DNA from: JAGQRJ01 sp041402045
GTDB taxonomy: Bacteria; Planctomycetota; J058
DNA length: 64,000 nt
Direction of reading: 5' to 3'
Assembly: GCA_041402045.1 (NCBI GenBank)
Contig: JAWKSZ010000032.1
Coordinates: 14,523 to 78,522, forward strand
This document shows, piece by piece, positions 21,618 to 30,734 of this stretch. The notes under the pieces were generated by a model. That model was not told the origin of the DNA. It searched no databases and saw only the letters and a program-made list of their open reading frames with translations. Each line of letters starts with the position of its first letter. The first letter of the stretch is position 1. A program made the translations under genes and the position numbers.

Positions 21618-22000
21618 TCCTGGGCCTTGTCCCCCTCGGGCGGGCGGTCGCGGCCTGCCGTGCGCTCGACCTGGCCGAAGCGCTCGAGGTGGCCGCAGCT
21701 CGCGCACTGGCGGTGCTCGTCCCAGCACTCGAGGTGGTGCCGGGCCAGGCACTCGGCGCAAGCCACCGGCGCCTCGTCGAGGGCGTCGCGGCAGTAGGGG
21801 CAGTGTTCGCTCTTCGTGCTGCCCTTGACCTGGATCCCGCCGGGCGCGGGCTGGGCGCGCTCCTCGGCGGCGCGGCGCGCCGCCTGCAGCGCGTCGCCGA
21901 GCCCCAGGAGCTGGCGCCCCACCCGCAGCAAGGGGTAGAGCGCCAGGAGCAGCACGAACCCGACGCCCAGGCCGACGAGGACCAGGACGCTCCAGGTCAT
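21608..22000 (-). CDS. Membrane-anchored Prok-RING zinc-finger protein
   Basis: ATG at 22000, 130 aa. One N-terminal transmembrane helix (about residues 4-24) is followed by a helical linker, then the RING-like site CPYC, VACAECLARHHLECWDE and CASC (about 68-105), and a charged tail. The finger is nearly identical in pattern to that at 12102-12545, but the order of finger and membrane helix is reversed. It converges with dabA, overlapping by ten bases, and lies four bases after the end of the TPR/hydrolase gene region on the same strand. Confidence 0.75.
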   Translation of the reverse strand: MTWSVLVLVGLGVGFVLLLALYPLLRVGRQLLGLGDALQAARRAAEERAQPAPGGIQVKGSTKSEHCPYCRDALDEAPVACAECLARHHLECWDEHRQCASCGHLERFGQVERTAGRDRPPEGDKAQDQA

Positions 22001-22003
22001 GGA

Positions 22004-23059
22004 CTAGAAGGGGACGGCCTCGCCCGCGTGGGGGAGCTTGACCGCCTGGCCCGAGAGCCAGGCCAGCCCGCGCTGCAGGGGGCCGTCCTCCGCGGTCAGC
22101 CCGGCGTTGGGGGTCCCGCTCCAGCGCTCGAGCACGGCCCGGCCCTGGGCCGCGTAGATCGCGTCCCGCGCCTCGACGCCGCTGGCGACCTGGCCCGCGT
22201 CCTGAGGGTCGACCACGAGGTAGGCGCGGACCTTGGTCGCGATCTCACCGGCCTCGGCGCCGAGCAGCGGGCCGTGGGCGTAGACGCCGGTGAACGCCTC
22301 GGGGTTGTGGCCGGCGATCGAGACCGCCTTGTAGGCCGAGAACCCGAGGCCGATCAGATACACCTGCTGCGGGTCGACGCTGGGGGTCTCCTCGAGGAAC
22401 TCCTTCAGCCGGCGGAGCACGAGGAACTCCATGCGACCGGCGCCGGCCTCCTGCTGGGAGCGCCAGGCGCGCCCGCCGTTCTCGGCCTCGAACGGCCCCT
22501 GGGGCACGAGCACGCCCGCCGGGCCCTGCGCCTGAGCGGCCTGGTAGACCTGCTGCAGGACCTCGCTCGGCGTGTCGGTGTCGCCGTGGATCACCACGTA
22601 GAGCGGGAGCTTCTCGCCGGCGGGGACCTGGCTCAGGGCGGGGGGCACGTTCAGCAGCGCGGCCTGCTCGAGCTCGGCGCGCACCTGGCGGTAGGCCGGG
22701 GTGTTGCGGATCGCGTCGAGGTCCATGTCGCGGCCCATGTGCGCCAGGTCGTTGAACCCGCGCTCGTAGGCCATGCGCAGGTACTTGACCGCGGTCTCGG
22801 GGTCCTCGTCGATCGAGTAGGCGCAGGCGAGGTTGTAGTAGGCGGTGGGGCGCTCGGGGTAGAGCTTCACCGCCTGCTGGAACAGCTGGTAGGCGCGCTG
22901 CATGTCGCGCTTGGTGAGGGCGTAGAGCCCCTCCTGGAACACGAGCTGGAACTCACGGTCCTTGCGCTCCTGGTCGGTCTCGGGCATGCCCTGGGCCAGG
23001 CAGGTGCTGGCGGCGAGGGCGAGGGTCAGGGCGCAGGTCAACGTGCGGAGCGCGGGCAT
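22004..23059 (-). CDS. Secreted TPR plus alpha/beta-hydrolase-like protein
   Basis: ATG at 23057-23059 behind GAGGAGGCCCC; 351 aa. A signal peptide (about 1-22, ending CLAQG) is followed by two TPR-like units (EGLYALTKRDMQRAYQLFQQ; YYNLACAYSIDEDPETAVKY). From about residue 150 an alpha/beta hydrolase fold follows, with LPLYVVIHGDTDT (oxyanion-type HGD) and GLGFSAYKA at the nucleophile elbow (Gly-x-Ser-x-x rather than an ideal GxSxG). It resembles PHB-depolymerase/serine-esterase-like proteins joined to TPRs. It is divergent from the 1542-aa kinase gene, which also carries TPR-like repeats. Confidence 0.7.
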   Translation of the reverse strand: MPALRTLTCALTLALAASTCLAQGMPETDQERKDREFQLVFQEGLYALTKRDMQRAYQLFQQAVKLYPERPTAYYNLACAYSIDEDPETAVKYLRMAYERGFNDLAHMGRDMDLDAIRNTPAYRQVRAELEQAALLNVPPALSQVPAGEKLPLYVVIHGDTDTPSEVLQQVYQAAQAQGPAGVLVPQGPFEAENGGRAWRSQQEAGAGRMEFLVLRRLKEFLEETPSVDPQQVYLIGLGFSAYKAVSIAGHNPEAFTGVYAHGPLLGAEAGEIATKVRAYLVVDPQDAGQVASGVEARDAIYAAQGRAVLERWSGTPNAGLTAEDGPLQRGLAWLSGQAVKLPHAGEAVPF

Positions 23060-23178
23060 GGGGCCTCCTCGGGGCTCTCGGGCGATGTCTTAACACAGCC
23101 CGGCGTCCGTGGCGCACGACATTACAGCGTGCCACGCTAGCCCCACGAGCTCGCGGGAAGCTCGGGATCGGGGGAGGC

Positions 23179-26100
23179 ATGGATCCGGGGACCCGGATCG
23201 GCGCATACGTCGTCGAGAAGCGCGTGGGCAGCGGCTCCATGGGCGAGGTGTTCCGGGTCGTCCACGCCGAGACCGGCGCGCCCTTCGCGCTCAAGCTGCT
23301 CTCCCCCGCGCTGGCCGACGACCCCGAGCTCGCCGAGCGCTTCCACCGCGAGCTCCTGACCCAGGCCCGGCTCAGCGCGCACCCCCACGTGGTCGGCGTG
23401 CAGGACGTGGGCCGCGACCCCCGGGGCGTGCCCTACTTCGTCATGGACCTGGTCGAGGGCCCGACCTGGCGCCAAGCCATGGAGCAGGGCCAGCTGATCC
23501 AGGACGGGCTCAAGCTCGTGAGCCAGGTCGGCGACGCGCTGGAGGCCGCCCACGCCGCCGGGCTCGTGCACCGCGACGTGAAGCCCGAGAACGTGCTGAT
23601 CGACGCCCACGGCAACGCGCGGCTCACCGACTTCGGCGTCGTCGCCGGCGAGAACAGCGAGCTGACCAGCGAAGGCCAGCTGTTCGGGACCGTGACCTAC
23701 ATGGCGCCGGAGCTGGCCAACAGCGCCCACGGGCCGGTGGGGCCCTGGACCGACGTGTTCTCGCTGGGCGCGATCCTCTACCAGCTGCTCACCGGGCGCA
23801 CGCCGCTCGAGGGCCAGAACGCCATGCTGCTCCTGACCCAGCTCGTGGGGAACCCCGACGCGATCCGCCCGCCGCAGGAGCACCGCCCGAACGTCGACCC
23901 GCGGCTGGCGGAGATCGCCATGCGCGCGCTGGCCCACCGCCCCGAGGCGCGCTACGCCTCGGCCGGGGTCATGGCCGAGGACGTGCGCCGCGCGCTGCGC
24001 GGCGAGCAGATCTCGCCGGCGGAGCTGCGCGCGGCGGCGGAGCTCAAGGTGTGGCAGGGCGCGGCGTCCGCCAGCCCCCTGCAGACCGTGGTCGAGGACG
24101 ACGAGCCGCCCCTGGGCTTCGAGGCGCCGGAGCACGAGCCCGGCGAGGGCAAGAGCTGGCTCGAGCCCGCGATCTACACCCTGGCCCTCGTGGGCGTGCT
24201 CGCGGTGGGCTACGCGACCTACCGCACCTTCAACGCCGAGCCCGAGGTCCGGGTCGAGCGGATCTCCTACGCCAAGCTCGACCGGCACCTCAAGGCCGGC
24301 GAGTGGCAGGCGGCGATCAGCGAGGGCGCCCGGCTCAAGGCGGCCTTCCCCGAGGAGGCCGAGGCGATCGAGGCGCGCATGGTCACGGTCTACCTCGGCC
24401 GGGCCGAGGGCGCGTTCCGCGCGGGCAACACCCTCGCCGCGCGCAAGGAGCTCCCCGACGACCCCCCCGCGGACTTCGAGCCCCTGGCCTGGATCCGCGC
24501 GCTCTCGGGGGAGGCCGAGCTGGCCTCGGCGGCCTTCGCCGAGGACGAGGACCCCGTGGCCCGGTTGTTCGTCGCCGCCTGGGCCCACGACCAGGCCAAG
24601 GCCGAGGCGATCCTCCAGGAGCTCGAGCCCGCCCGCGCGCTGACCTACCGCTGGGCCCTGGCCGAGGTCGCCCCCGAGCTGCGTCCGCCCGAGACCGACC
24701 TCGGCGCCGTCGAGACGCTCGAGGACTGGGCGCTCCTGGCCCGGGGGCGCGAGGCCCTGGCCCGCGGGCTCCTGGGGCTCGCGGCCCTGGACCTGGGCGC
24801 GCTGCACAACGACACCCGCAACCGCGAGCTGACCCTCGAGGTCGAGCTCGCGCGCACCGCGCTGTTCGTGGCCCGGGGCGAGCTGGAGGAGGCCGCCCGC
24901 GCGCTGGCGGAGGCCGCGCAGCACGTGCGCGCGCCGCTCGAGCGCGCGCGCTGCCTGGGCTGGGCGGCCACGATCCAGCCCGGCCTCGACCCGATCCCCG
25001 AGATCCTGACCTCGCAGCTCGGGCAGGACCCGACCTTCGAGGCGGAGAAGTTCGCCCCTGGCGTCCCGCGGGTCGTGCGCGCGCGCCACGCCCGCGAGCT
25101 GGCCCGCGCCTTCGACGCCGACGCCCTGCCCGCCGCCGAGGCGATCCTGCGCCACCCCGTCGTGCGCGCGCGGGAGGCCCTGCGCGCGGCGGGGGCCGCG
25201 CCCTTCGTGGGCGACGAGGTCGACCGCTGCCGCGCCGGCGCCGACGGCGCGCTGGGCGTGCTCCTGGCCCGGGCCGCCGACCGCGCCCAGCAGGCGTTCC
25301 GCGGCGGGAGCCCGGTGGCGGCCAAGGCGGCGGAGCCCCTGCTGCAGGCGACCGAGCGCCTGTGCCCGGAGAGCGCCTCGACCTGGATCGCCTGGGTGCA
25401 GGTGCACCTCGCGCAGCACGAGCTGGAGGAGGCCGCCGCCGCGCTGACCCGCGCGCAGCGGCTCGCGCCCCACGACCCCGCCGTGCGCCTGTGGGCGGCG
25501 GTCGTGGCCCGCGGCCAGGCCCAGGCCCAGGCCTTCGCCCTCGAGCGCGTGGACGTGGGCGCCGCCTGGCAGCAGCCGGCGCCGGAGGAGGTCCGCGCCG
25601 GCCTCGGCGCCGCCCTCGACGCCTTCGCCGCGCTGGTCGACGCCCCGGGCGCCTTGGGCCCTCGCGCCCGCCGCTCGGCGGTCGAGGTCGCCTTCGAGCT
25701 CGCCTGGCGCAGCGAGGGCGAGGCGGCGAACGCCGCCTACGCCCGCGCCCAGGAGCTGCTCGCGCCCTGGCTCCCCGCAGACCTCGAGGCGGTGGCCCAG
25801 CGCCGGGTCGAGCTGTTCGCCCCGGACCCCGAGCTGCGGGAGCGCGCGGCGAGCGCGCTGGCCGCGTCGGCGGCGGAGGCCTCCCCCGAGGCCCTCGACG
25901 CCCTCGAGCTCGCGAGCCTGCTCCCGGGCCGCGCGGGCCGGCTCGCGAGCCAGGCCTACCTCGCCTACCAGGGCGACCTCCCCGCCCGCGCGCAGCGCGG
26001 GTTGGCCCACGCCCGGCTCAGGGACGGCGACTGGGAGGCGGCGCTGACCCGGGCCGAGGCCCTCGCCCCGCGGCTGCCGGCGGTGGGCTTCGCGCGCGGC

Positions 26101-27807
26101 GCCCAGGTCCCGCGCTACGACGCCCCGGCCCTCGAGCAGCTCCTGCGCGCGGGGCTCGCGCGCCCGGACCTGTTCCAGCTCACGCTCATGCTCCCCTTCC
26201 GCGAGCAGATCGAGCGCGCGCCGCGGGACGAGCTGCTGCGGGCCTTCGACCCCGCCCGAGTCGACCCCGGCTTCGCGCACCTGGCGCGGGCCTACGTGTT
26301 CCGCACCGAGCCCTTCCCCGAGGAGCCCACCGACGCCCCCTCCCGCGAGCAGGCCCAGACCTACCTGCGCGAGGTCGCGCGCCGCGGGGTGCTCGAGGCC
26401 CACGCCGCGCTCTGCGCCGGGCGCCGCGACCCCGAGGCGTTCATGCTCAGCGCCATGCTCCACGCGGGGCTGGGCGAGGGCGCGCGGGTCGGGGCCCCGC
26501 CCGACGACCGCGTGCTGGCCGACGTCTTGCACGCCATGGACTGCGCGCTGGCCGCGGACCCGCGCTCCCAGAGCCTGCAGAAGATCGCGCTCAACTGGTC
26601 GACGGAGCTGCCCTGGCTGCTCGACGCGCTGGTCGCCCGGGGCTACACCCGCAACGCCGGGGTCCTGCCCCTGGGCCCGCAGCAGGGCGAGATCGCCGAG
26701 CAGCTGACCCCCGTGCGCCCGCTCATGGAGGGCCGGGTCAACCTCAACGACACGACGCAGCTCCGCGCGCAGATCGACGTGCTGCTCGAGACCGGCGCGT
26801 TCCCCGGGACCTCGACCACCCTCAGCTACGCCTACGCCCGCCGCGACCTGCGCGGGAGCCTGCCGCTCCTGGCCGGGGGCGTGGGCGACTGGGCCGCGCG
26901 CAACCCGGCGCTGGCCGCCTTCGTGCGCGCGCAGCAGATCTTCCTCTCCTCGCGGGCGTCGGCGGCCTCGCTCCAGGGCGCGGTGGAGCAGGCCTACAGC
27001 GCCTGGCACCTGGCGCGCTCGGCGGGCGCCGACTGGTCGCGCCCGGCGCGGCTGGGCGAGGCCGCGCCGGTGCGGGTCTCGGGGGAGGTCGCGGGCTGGG
27101 AGCTGTTGAACGGCGCCTTCGTCCCCTACGACGTCGAGCTGCGCGAGACCTGGTGGCGGCTCAACGAGCCCCCGGTGTTCCTCGCCTTCGCCTGCGACCA
27201 CCTGGCGCGGGAGGGCTCGCCCGACCCCGCCCAGGGCGTGCGTCCCTGGACCGAGGCCCACGGGCTGCTGTGGACCCTGAGCGAGGGCCCGAGCCAGGCG
27301 CGCTACGTGCCCAAGCTCGCCGCCGCCGGCGCGTTCACCGAGGCCGCCGCCACCGCGCTGCGCGCGGCGAGCTTCCACCGCCGCCTGCCCCCGGGCTCGA
27401 CCCTCGAGCAGTTCGGGCGCCAGATCCGCGACGCGGCCCAGGCCCACCCCGACCGCGCGCAGGGGCTCCAAGCGGCGCTGCTCGTCGCCCGCGAAGCCCA
27501 GCGCTTCGACGCGGGCCCGGCCTGGCTCGAGGCCGCGCTGCTCCTGGACCTGGGGGCGGAGGACGCGATCCCCGACGCCCTGCGCCTGGCCCGCGGCTCG
27601 ATCGGCGCCGACGACCCGCTCGAGCGGGCCTGGACCTTGGCCCGGGCCGAGGTCGTCGCCGGCGAGGCGCTGAGCTACCTGCCCACCCTCGAGGCCATGG
27701 TCCAGAAGCCGGGGGGCCGGGCCTCGCTGAAGACGTGGATCGCCCACGACCCCTGGGCCGAGCGCCTGCAGCAGAGCCCGCTCGGCGCGCTGCTCGAGGG
27801 GAAGTGA
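23179..27807 (+). CDS. Ser/Thr protein kinase with very long TPR-like extracytoplasmic region
   Basis: ATG 23179 with GGGGGAGG upstream; 1542 aa. Residues 1-275 are a complete Hanks-type kinase: GSGSMGEV glycine loop, Lys39 (ALK), HRDVKPEN (131-138), DFG (151-153), APE and LTGRTP. One transmembrane helix lies at about 328-348. The remaining nearly 1200 residues are Ala/Leu/Glu-rich helix pairs of TPR/SEL-like character (for example AGEWQAAISEGARLKAAFPE), and lack any enzymatic motif. Planctomycetes have many kinases of this build; the repeat part probably senses or scaffolds. Catalytic competence contrasts with the pseudokinase at 1492-3828. Confidence 0.92.
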   Translation: MDPGTRIGAYVVEKRVGSGSMGEVFRVVHAETGAPFALKLLSPALADDPELAERFHRELLTQARLSAHPHVVGVQDVGRDPRGVPYFVMDLVEGPTWRQAMEQGQLIQDGLKLVSQVGDALEAAHAAGLVHRDVKPENVLIDAHGNARLTDFGVVAGENSELTSEGQLFGTVTYMAPELANSAHGPVGPWTDVFSLGAILYQLLTGRTPLEGQNAMLLLTQLVGNPDAIRPPQEHRPNVDPRLAEIAMRALAHRPEARYASAGVMAEDVRRALRGEQISPAELRAAAELKVWQGAASASPLQTVVEDDEPPLGFEAPEHEPGEGKSWLEPAIYTLALVGVLAVGYATYRTFNAEPEVRVERISYAKLDRHLKAGEWQAAISEGARLKAAFPEEAEAIEARMVTVYLGRAEGAFRAGNTLAARKELPDDPPADFEPLAWIRALSGEAELASAAFAEDEDPVARLFVAAWAHDQAKAEAILQELEPARALTYRWALAEVAPELRPPETDLGAVETLEDWALLARGREALARGLLGLAALDLGALHNDTRNRELTLEVELARTALFVARGELEEAARALAEAAQHVRAPLERARCLGWAATIQPGLDPIPEILTSQLGQDPTFEAEKFAPGVPRVVRARHARELARAFDADALPAAEAILRHPVVRAREALRAAGAAPFVGDEVDRCRAGADGALGVLLARAADRAQQAFRGGSPVAAKAAEPLLQATERLCPESASTWIAWVQVHLAQHELEEAAAALTRAQRLAPHDPAVRLWAAVVARGQAQAQAFALERVDVGAAWQQPAPEEVRAGLGAALDAFAALVDAPGALGPRARRSAVEVAFELAWRSEGEAANAAYARAQELLAPWLPADLEAVAQRRVELFAPDPELRERAASALAASAAEASPEALDALELASLLPGRAGRLASQAYLAYQGDLPARAQRGLAHARLRDGDWEAALTRAEALAPRLPAVGFARGAQVPRYDAPALEQLLRAGLARPDLFQLTLMLPFREQIERAPRDELLRAFDPARVDPGFAHLARAYVFRTEPFPEEPTDAPSREQAQTYLREVARRGVLEAHAALCAGRRDPEAFMLSAMLHAGLGEGARVGAPPDDRVLADVLHAMDCALAADPRSQSLQKIALNWSTELPWLLDALVARGYTRNAGVLPLGPQQGEIAEQLTPVRPLMEGRVNLNDTTQLRAQIDVLLETGAFPGTSTTLSYAYARRDLRGSLPLLAGGVGDWAARNPALAAFVRAQQIFLSSRASAASLQGAVEQAYSAWHLARSAGADWSRPARLGEAAPVRVSGEVAGWELLNGAFVPYDVELRETWWRLNEPPVFLAFACDHLAREGSPDPAQGVRPWTEAHGLLWTLSEGPSQARYVPKLAAAGAFTEAAATALRAASFHRRLPPGSTLEQFGRQIRDAAQAHPDRAQGLQAALLVAREAQRFDAGPAWLEAALLLDLGAEDAIPDALRLARGSIGADDPLERAWTLARAEVVAGEALSYLPTLEAMVQKPGGRASLKTWIAHDPWAERLQQSPLGALLEGK

Positions 27808-27813
27808 CCCGCG

Positions 27814-28683
27814 CTACTCCGGCGCGCGGAGCTTGGGCGCGGAGAGCTTGACCGTGGGTCGCGCGGGCTCGGCGAGGTCCGCGGGGGCGGGCGGCTCGGG
27901 GGCCGCGCCTGCGACCTGCGGCGCGGGCGCCCGGAGCTCGGCGGCGGGGGCCACGCGGCCCGACGCCGCGCGCTTCGCGCGCTTCTGCTCGAGGAACGCG
28001 TCCCAGGTCCGCTTGCGCCGACGGTCGCGCCGCACGCCCCACACGATCGCGACGGTGGCGATCGCCCCCAGGGCGAGCAGGATCGTGAGCATGAGGTGGT
28101 GCGAGACCCACACCCCGATCGCGATCGCGACGCCCACGATCGCGGCCAGGGCGACCCCCAGGCCCAGGTGCAGGAGCAGCGGCCCCAGGTCCACGGGCTC
28201 GGGCGGCGGGCGCCGGCGGCGCAGCGGCGCGACCAGCTCCTCCCGCACCCCGTCCTCCCGGGGGAGTCGCTTGCTGGTCGGGCCCTTGCGCTCGGCCTCG
28301 AACAGCGAGCGGCGGCGCTCGGTCTTGCCCCCGCGCCACACCGGGGTGAACGCCGTGACCCGCAGCGCCTGGAGCTGGTAGGCGGCGTCGAGGCGTTCGG
28401 CCAGGCGCCGCCGGAGCTGGAGCTGGACCCCGCTCAGGGACATGCCCGGCCCGAGCTCGACCACGAGCGCCACGAACAGGTCCTCGAGCACCTTGCGCAC
28501 CGGGTCCAGCGGGAGCTCGCTCGGACAGCGCAGGTCGAGGGCGACCAGGGCCTCGGCCTCGGGCGCGCGCAGCGGCCACTCGACCTCGGCGTGCTTCTCC
28601 AGCCCGGCGAAGTCCGCGCTGCAGTACTCGCAGGCGCGAGCCTTGCCGTCGATCGGGGCGCTGCAGTTGGGGCAGCGGAGCAC
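27814..28683 (-). CDS. Zinc-ribbon membrane protein of unknown function
   Basis: GTG at 28683 behind GGAGGCGAC; 289 aa. It opens with a zinc ribbon (LRCPNCSAPIDGKARACEYC). A mixed alpha/beta domain (about 30-140) follows, with VALDLRCPSELPLDPVRKVL. Two adjacent transmembrane helices are at about 170-195 and 198-215, with a basic segment after them and a Pro/Ala-rich tail. It converges with the kinase gene, leaving six bases between stop codons. No homologous family is recognised beyond the ribbon. Confidence 0.7.
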   Translation of the reverse strand: MLRCPNCSAPIDGKARACEYCSADFAGLEKHAEVEWPLRAPEAEALVALDLRCPSELPLDPVRKVLEDLFVALVVELGPGMSLSGVQLQLRRRLAERLDAAYQLQALRVTAFTPVWRGGKTERRRSLFEAERKGPTSKRLPREDGVREELVAPLRRRRPPPEPVDLGPLLLHLGLGVALAAIVGVAIAIGVWVSHHLMLTILLALGAIATVAIVWGVRRDRRRKRTWDAFLEQKRAKRAASGRVAPAAELRAPAPQVAGAAPEPPAPADLAEPARPTVKLSAPKLRAPE

Positions 28684-28777
28684 GTCGCCTCCTCTCCTTC
28701 CAGCCTTCCAGCCTAGCAGCCTCGCGCGGGCCAGGCCCGGGCGCGCTCGCTGGCCTCTCGCCCGGTGTGCCCGCCTG

Positions 28778-28857
28778 GGATCCCCAGCGGAGCCACCCCC
28801 ACCCCTCCCCCGCAGCGCGAGGCCCGGCGGAGCCTTGGCGACCTTGGCGGTTGATCT
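28778..28857 (+). repeat. CCAGCGGAGCC...CCTTGGCGG dispersed unit, copy 1
   Basis: It runs CCCCAGCGGAGCCACCC, CCCCCGCAGCG, GCGAGGCCCGGCGGAGCC, then TTGGCGACCTTGGCGG. The reverse complement of 48655-48741 matches it block by block. Confidence 0.8.
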
Positions 28858-28899
28858 CTGCGTCAGCGCGGTGCGCTTCGCGAGGCAGAAACAGGGAGG

Positions 28900-28928
28900 A
28901 ACCGCCAAGGCCGCCAAGGGCGCCAAGG
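28900..28928 (+). repeat. CGCCAAGGn short tandem run
   Basis: AACCGCCAAGG followed by CCGCCAAGG and GCGCCAAGG, a nine-base period. The same run is at 48655-48683, and a CGCAAAGG variant at 63854-63892. Confidence 0.85.
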
Positions 28929-29156
28929 TGCTCCGCTCGGACCGCTGTCCCTCTCGAGTCCACGCGCGCGAGGGGGCGTGGGCGCGACCGAGGGCCGACC
29001 TCGTGCGTCCTCCCTTCCCCGACGGGCGGCGCGTGTCGGCGCGCGCGGAGGCTTGGCGACGTTGGCGCCCTCGGCGGTTCGACCCCTCTCCCGCTGCGCG
29101 AGCGCCCTGGGAGTCCAGGCGTTGGCCGGCGCCCGCCGCCGCCGATACCGTGCGGC

Positions 29157-30725
29157 ATGACCGACGCCCGCCTGCGCGAGCTCGAACGGCGCTACCTCCG
29201 GTCGGGGTCCCCCGAAGCCCACGCCGCGTGGCGCCGCGCCCTCGACCAGGCCGGCGCCTTGCCCCACGTCGGGGTGGTGTGGCTTCCGGAGGACCCCTGG
29301 GACGCGCCGGAGAGCGAGGCCTGGGCGCGGCGCAGCGGGCGCAGCGGAGATCGGCTCCCACCCACCACCGCGCCGCCGCCGGTGTGCGTCGCCGTGGGTG
29401 ACGAGCGCCTGACGGAGTATGCGGACTGGCTGGCCCTCGCCGAGCACCTCGTCGTGGTGCACCCCGAGATCGGCGACCCCGAGCTGCGCCACCTGGTGCA
29501 GGAGGAGCTGGCGCAGCTCGACCCCGCCGCCACCCTCACCTACCCCGATTCCCCCACGCCGACCGACCTCGACGGCGCCGTCGAGCGCGCGCTGGAGGTC
29601 GCGGCCTCCCTCCCCGCGCGCACCTGGCGCTGGACCCCCGCCGTCGAGGCGACCGAGGTCCCCGCGGTCCCCCCTGGCCCCTGGCTCGAGCTCGAGGTCG
29701 ACCTGGCGCACCGCGCCCGCGCGACCCTCACCCGCCAGCTCTGCCGGCCCCCGACGGGCCCCGCCCTCCTGGACCTGCGCCGCGGGACGCTCCGCGACCT
29801 GCGCACCGGCGCCACGTCCCCCGTCCCGGGGCTCGAGGCGCGAGCGTTCCCCCCCGTAGCGGCAGGCCTCCCGGGCGACCGCTGGCTGGACGTGCACGTG
29901 GAGGTGTGTCGCTGGGTCCGGGGCGGGCACGCGACCCGCGATCTGCCGTCCCCGCGGGGCCCGCTGGCGATCGGGGTCGACCCCTGGGAGCGCGTCGCGT
30001 GGCGCGGCTACCGCTGCCGCTTCGAGTGGCTGGCCCCGGTGCCCGGCGGGTTCGCCACCTGGCGCCGCAACGTCCACGACTGGCCCCACGGCCACGCCAA
30101 GAAGCTCTACGGCTACGAGGACAACACGCCCCTCGGGGTCCAGCTCTCCTGCGACGCCGAGGCCTCGCTCTCGCTGTTCGAGCACGACGCGCTCGTGACG
30201 CCGGGGCTGCCCCTGCGCTGGCGCGCCGACGCTCACGTGGCCTGGGCCGAGCGCGGCCCGCTGGGGGCGCTCCTGTTCCAGGTCGTCGCCGGAGGGAGAG
30301 CCGAGACCTGGGGCGCCGACCCGCTCGAGGCCGACGAGGACGCCCGCGACGGCCCGCCGGTCGTGGTCCTGGGCCCCAGCCCCGACGCCCGCTACGCCGT
30401 GGGCTTCGCCCACGCCACCTACCGCCTCCTGCCCCGCGCCGAGCGCGCCGCGCTCCTGGGCGGCCCCGCCCAGGGCTGGGCGCTCTACGACGCCGAGCAT
30501 ACGGAGCGCCGCCGTGGGCCCGAGCGCCTGCTCGCCGGCTGGGACCGCTGGCTCGTGCTCGAGCGCGACGGCCAGCTCCTGCGCCTGAACCTGCTCGACG
30601 ACGCGGTCGAGGAGCTCGGCCCGACCGAGGGCCCGATCGACGACGCGCTCCCGCTCCCTGGCACCCCGAACGTGGTCCTGCGCCGCGGCGTCGAGGCCGA
30701 CGTGCAGTCCCTGCGCGTGGTGTGA
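29157..30725 (+). CDS. Unknown 522-aa protein
   Basis: ATG 29157, 522 aa. There is no ribosome binding site but a TACCGT box lies five bases upstream, so translation may be leaderless. The protein is Trp-, Arg- and Pro-rich, with many short strands and segments such as GPLAIGVDPWERVAWRGYRC, suggesting beta-propeller-like blades in the second half (WLVLERDGQLLRLNLLDD). No signal peptide or membrane helix is seen. It lies nine bases before a second unknown propeller-like gene, so the two form an operon and may interact. Confidence 0.7.
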   Translation: MTDARLRELERRYLRSGSPEAHAAWRRALDQAGALPHVGVVWLPEDPWDAPESEAWARRSGRSGDRLPPTTAPPPVCVAVGDERLTEYADWLALAEHLVVVHPEIGDPELRHLVQEELAQLDPAATLTYPDSPTPTDLDGAVERALEVAASLPARTWRWTPAVEATEVPAVPPGPWLELEVDLAHRARATLTRQLCRPPTGPALLDLRRGTLRDLRTGATSPVPGLEARAFPPVAAGLPGDRWLDVHVEVCRWVRGGHATRDLPSPRGPLAIGVDPWERVAWRGYRCRFEWLAPVPGGFATWRRNVHDWPHGHAKKLYGYEDNTPLGVQLSCDAEASLSLFEHDALVTPGLPLRWRADAHVAWAERGPLGALLFQVVAGGRAETWGADPLEADEDARDGPPVVVLGPSPDARYAVGFAHATYRLLPRAERAALLGGPAQGWALYDAEHTERRRGPERLLAGWDRWLVLERDGQLLRLNLLDDAVEELGPTEGPIDDALPLPGTPNVVLRRGVEADVQSLRVV

Positions 30726-30734
30726 GGAGGCCGG

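Larger units (their letters stand above)
28684..29156. other. Repeat-bearing intergenic region
   Basis: No gene is supported. It holds a CCAGCGGAGCC-type unit ending in TTGGCG runs (28778-28857), an AACCGCCAAGG run (28900-28928) and a further inverted TTGGCG run at about 29048-29075. A TACCGT box at 29146-29151 sits five bases before the next ATG. Confidence 0.7.

Noticed and set aside
23137..27747. 1536-codon frame antisense to the large kinase
   Set aside because: Composition is Arg/Gly/Ala/Leu without domains, a mirror of the codon bias of the real gene.
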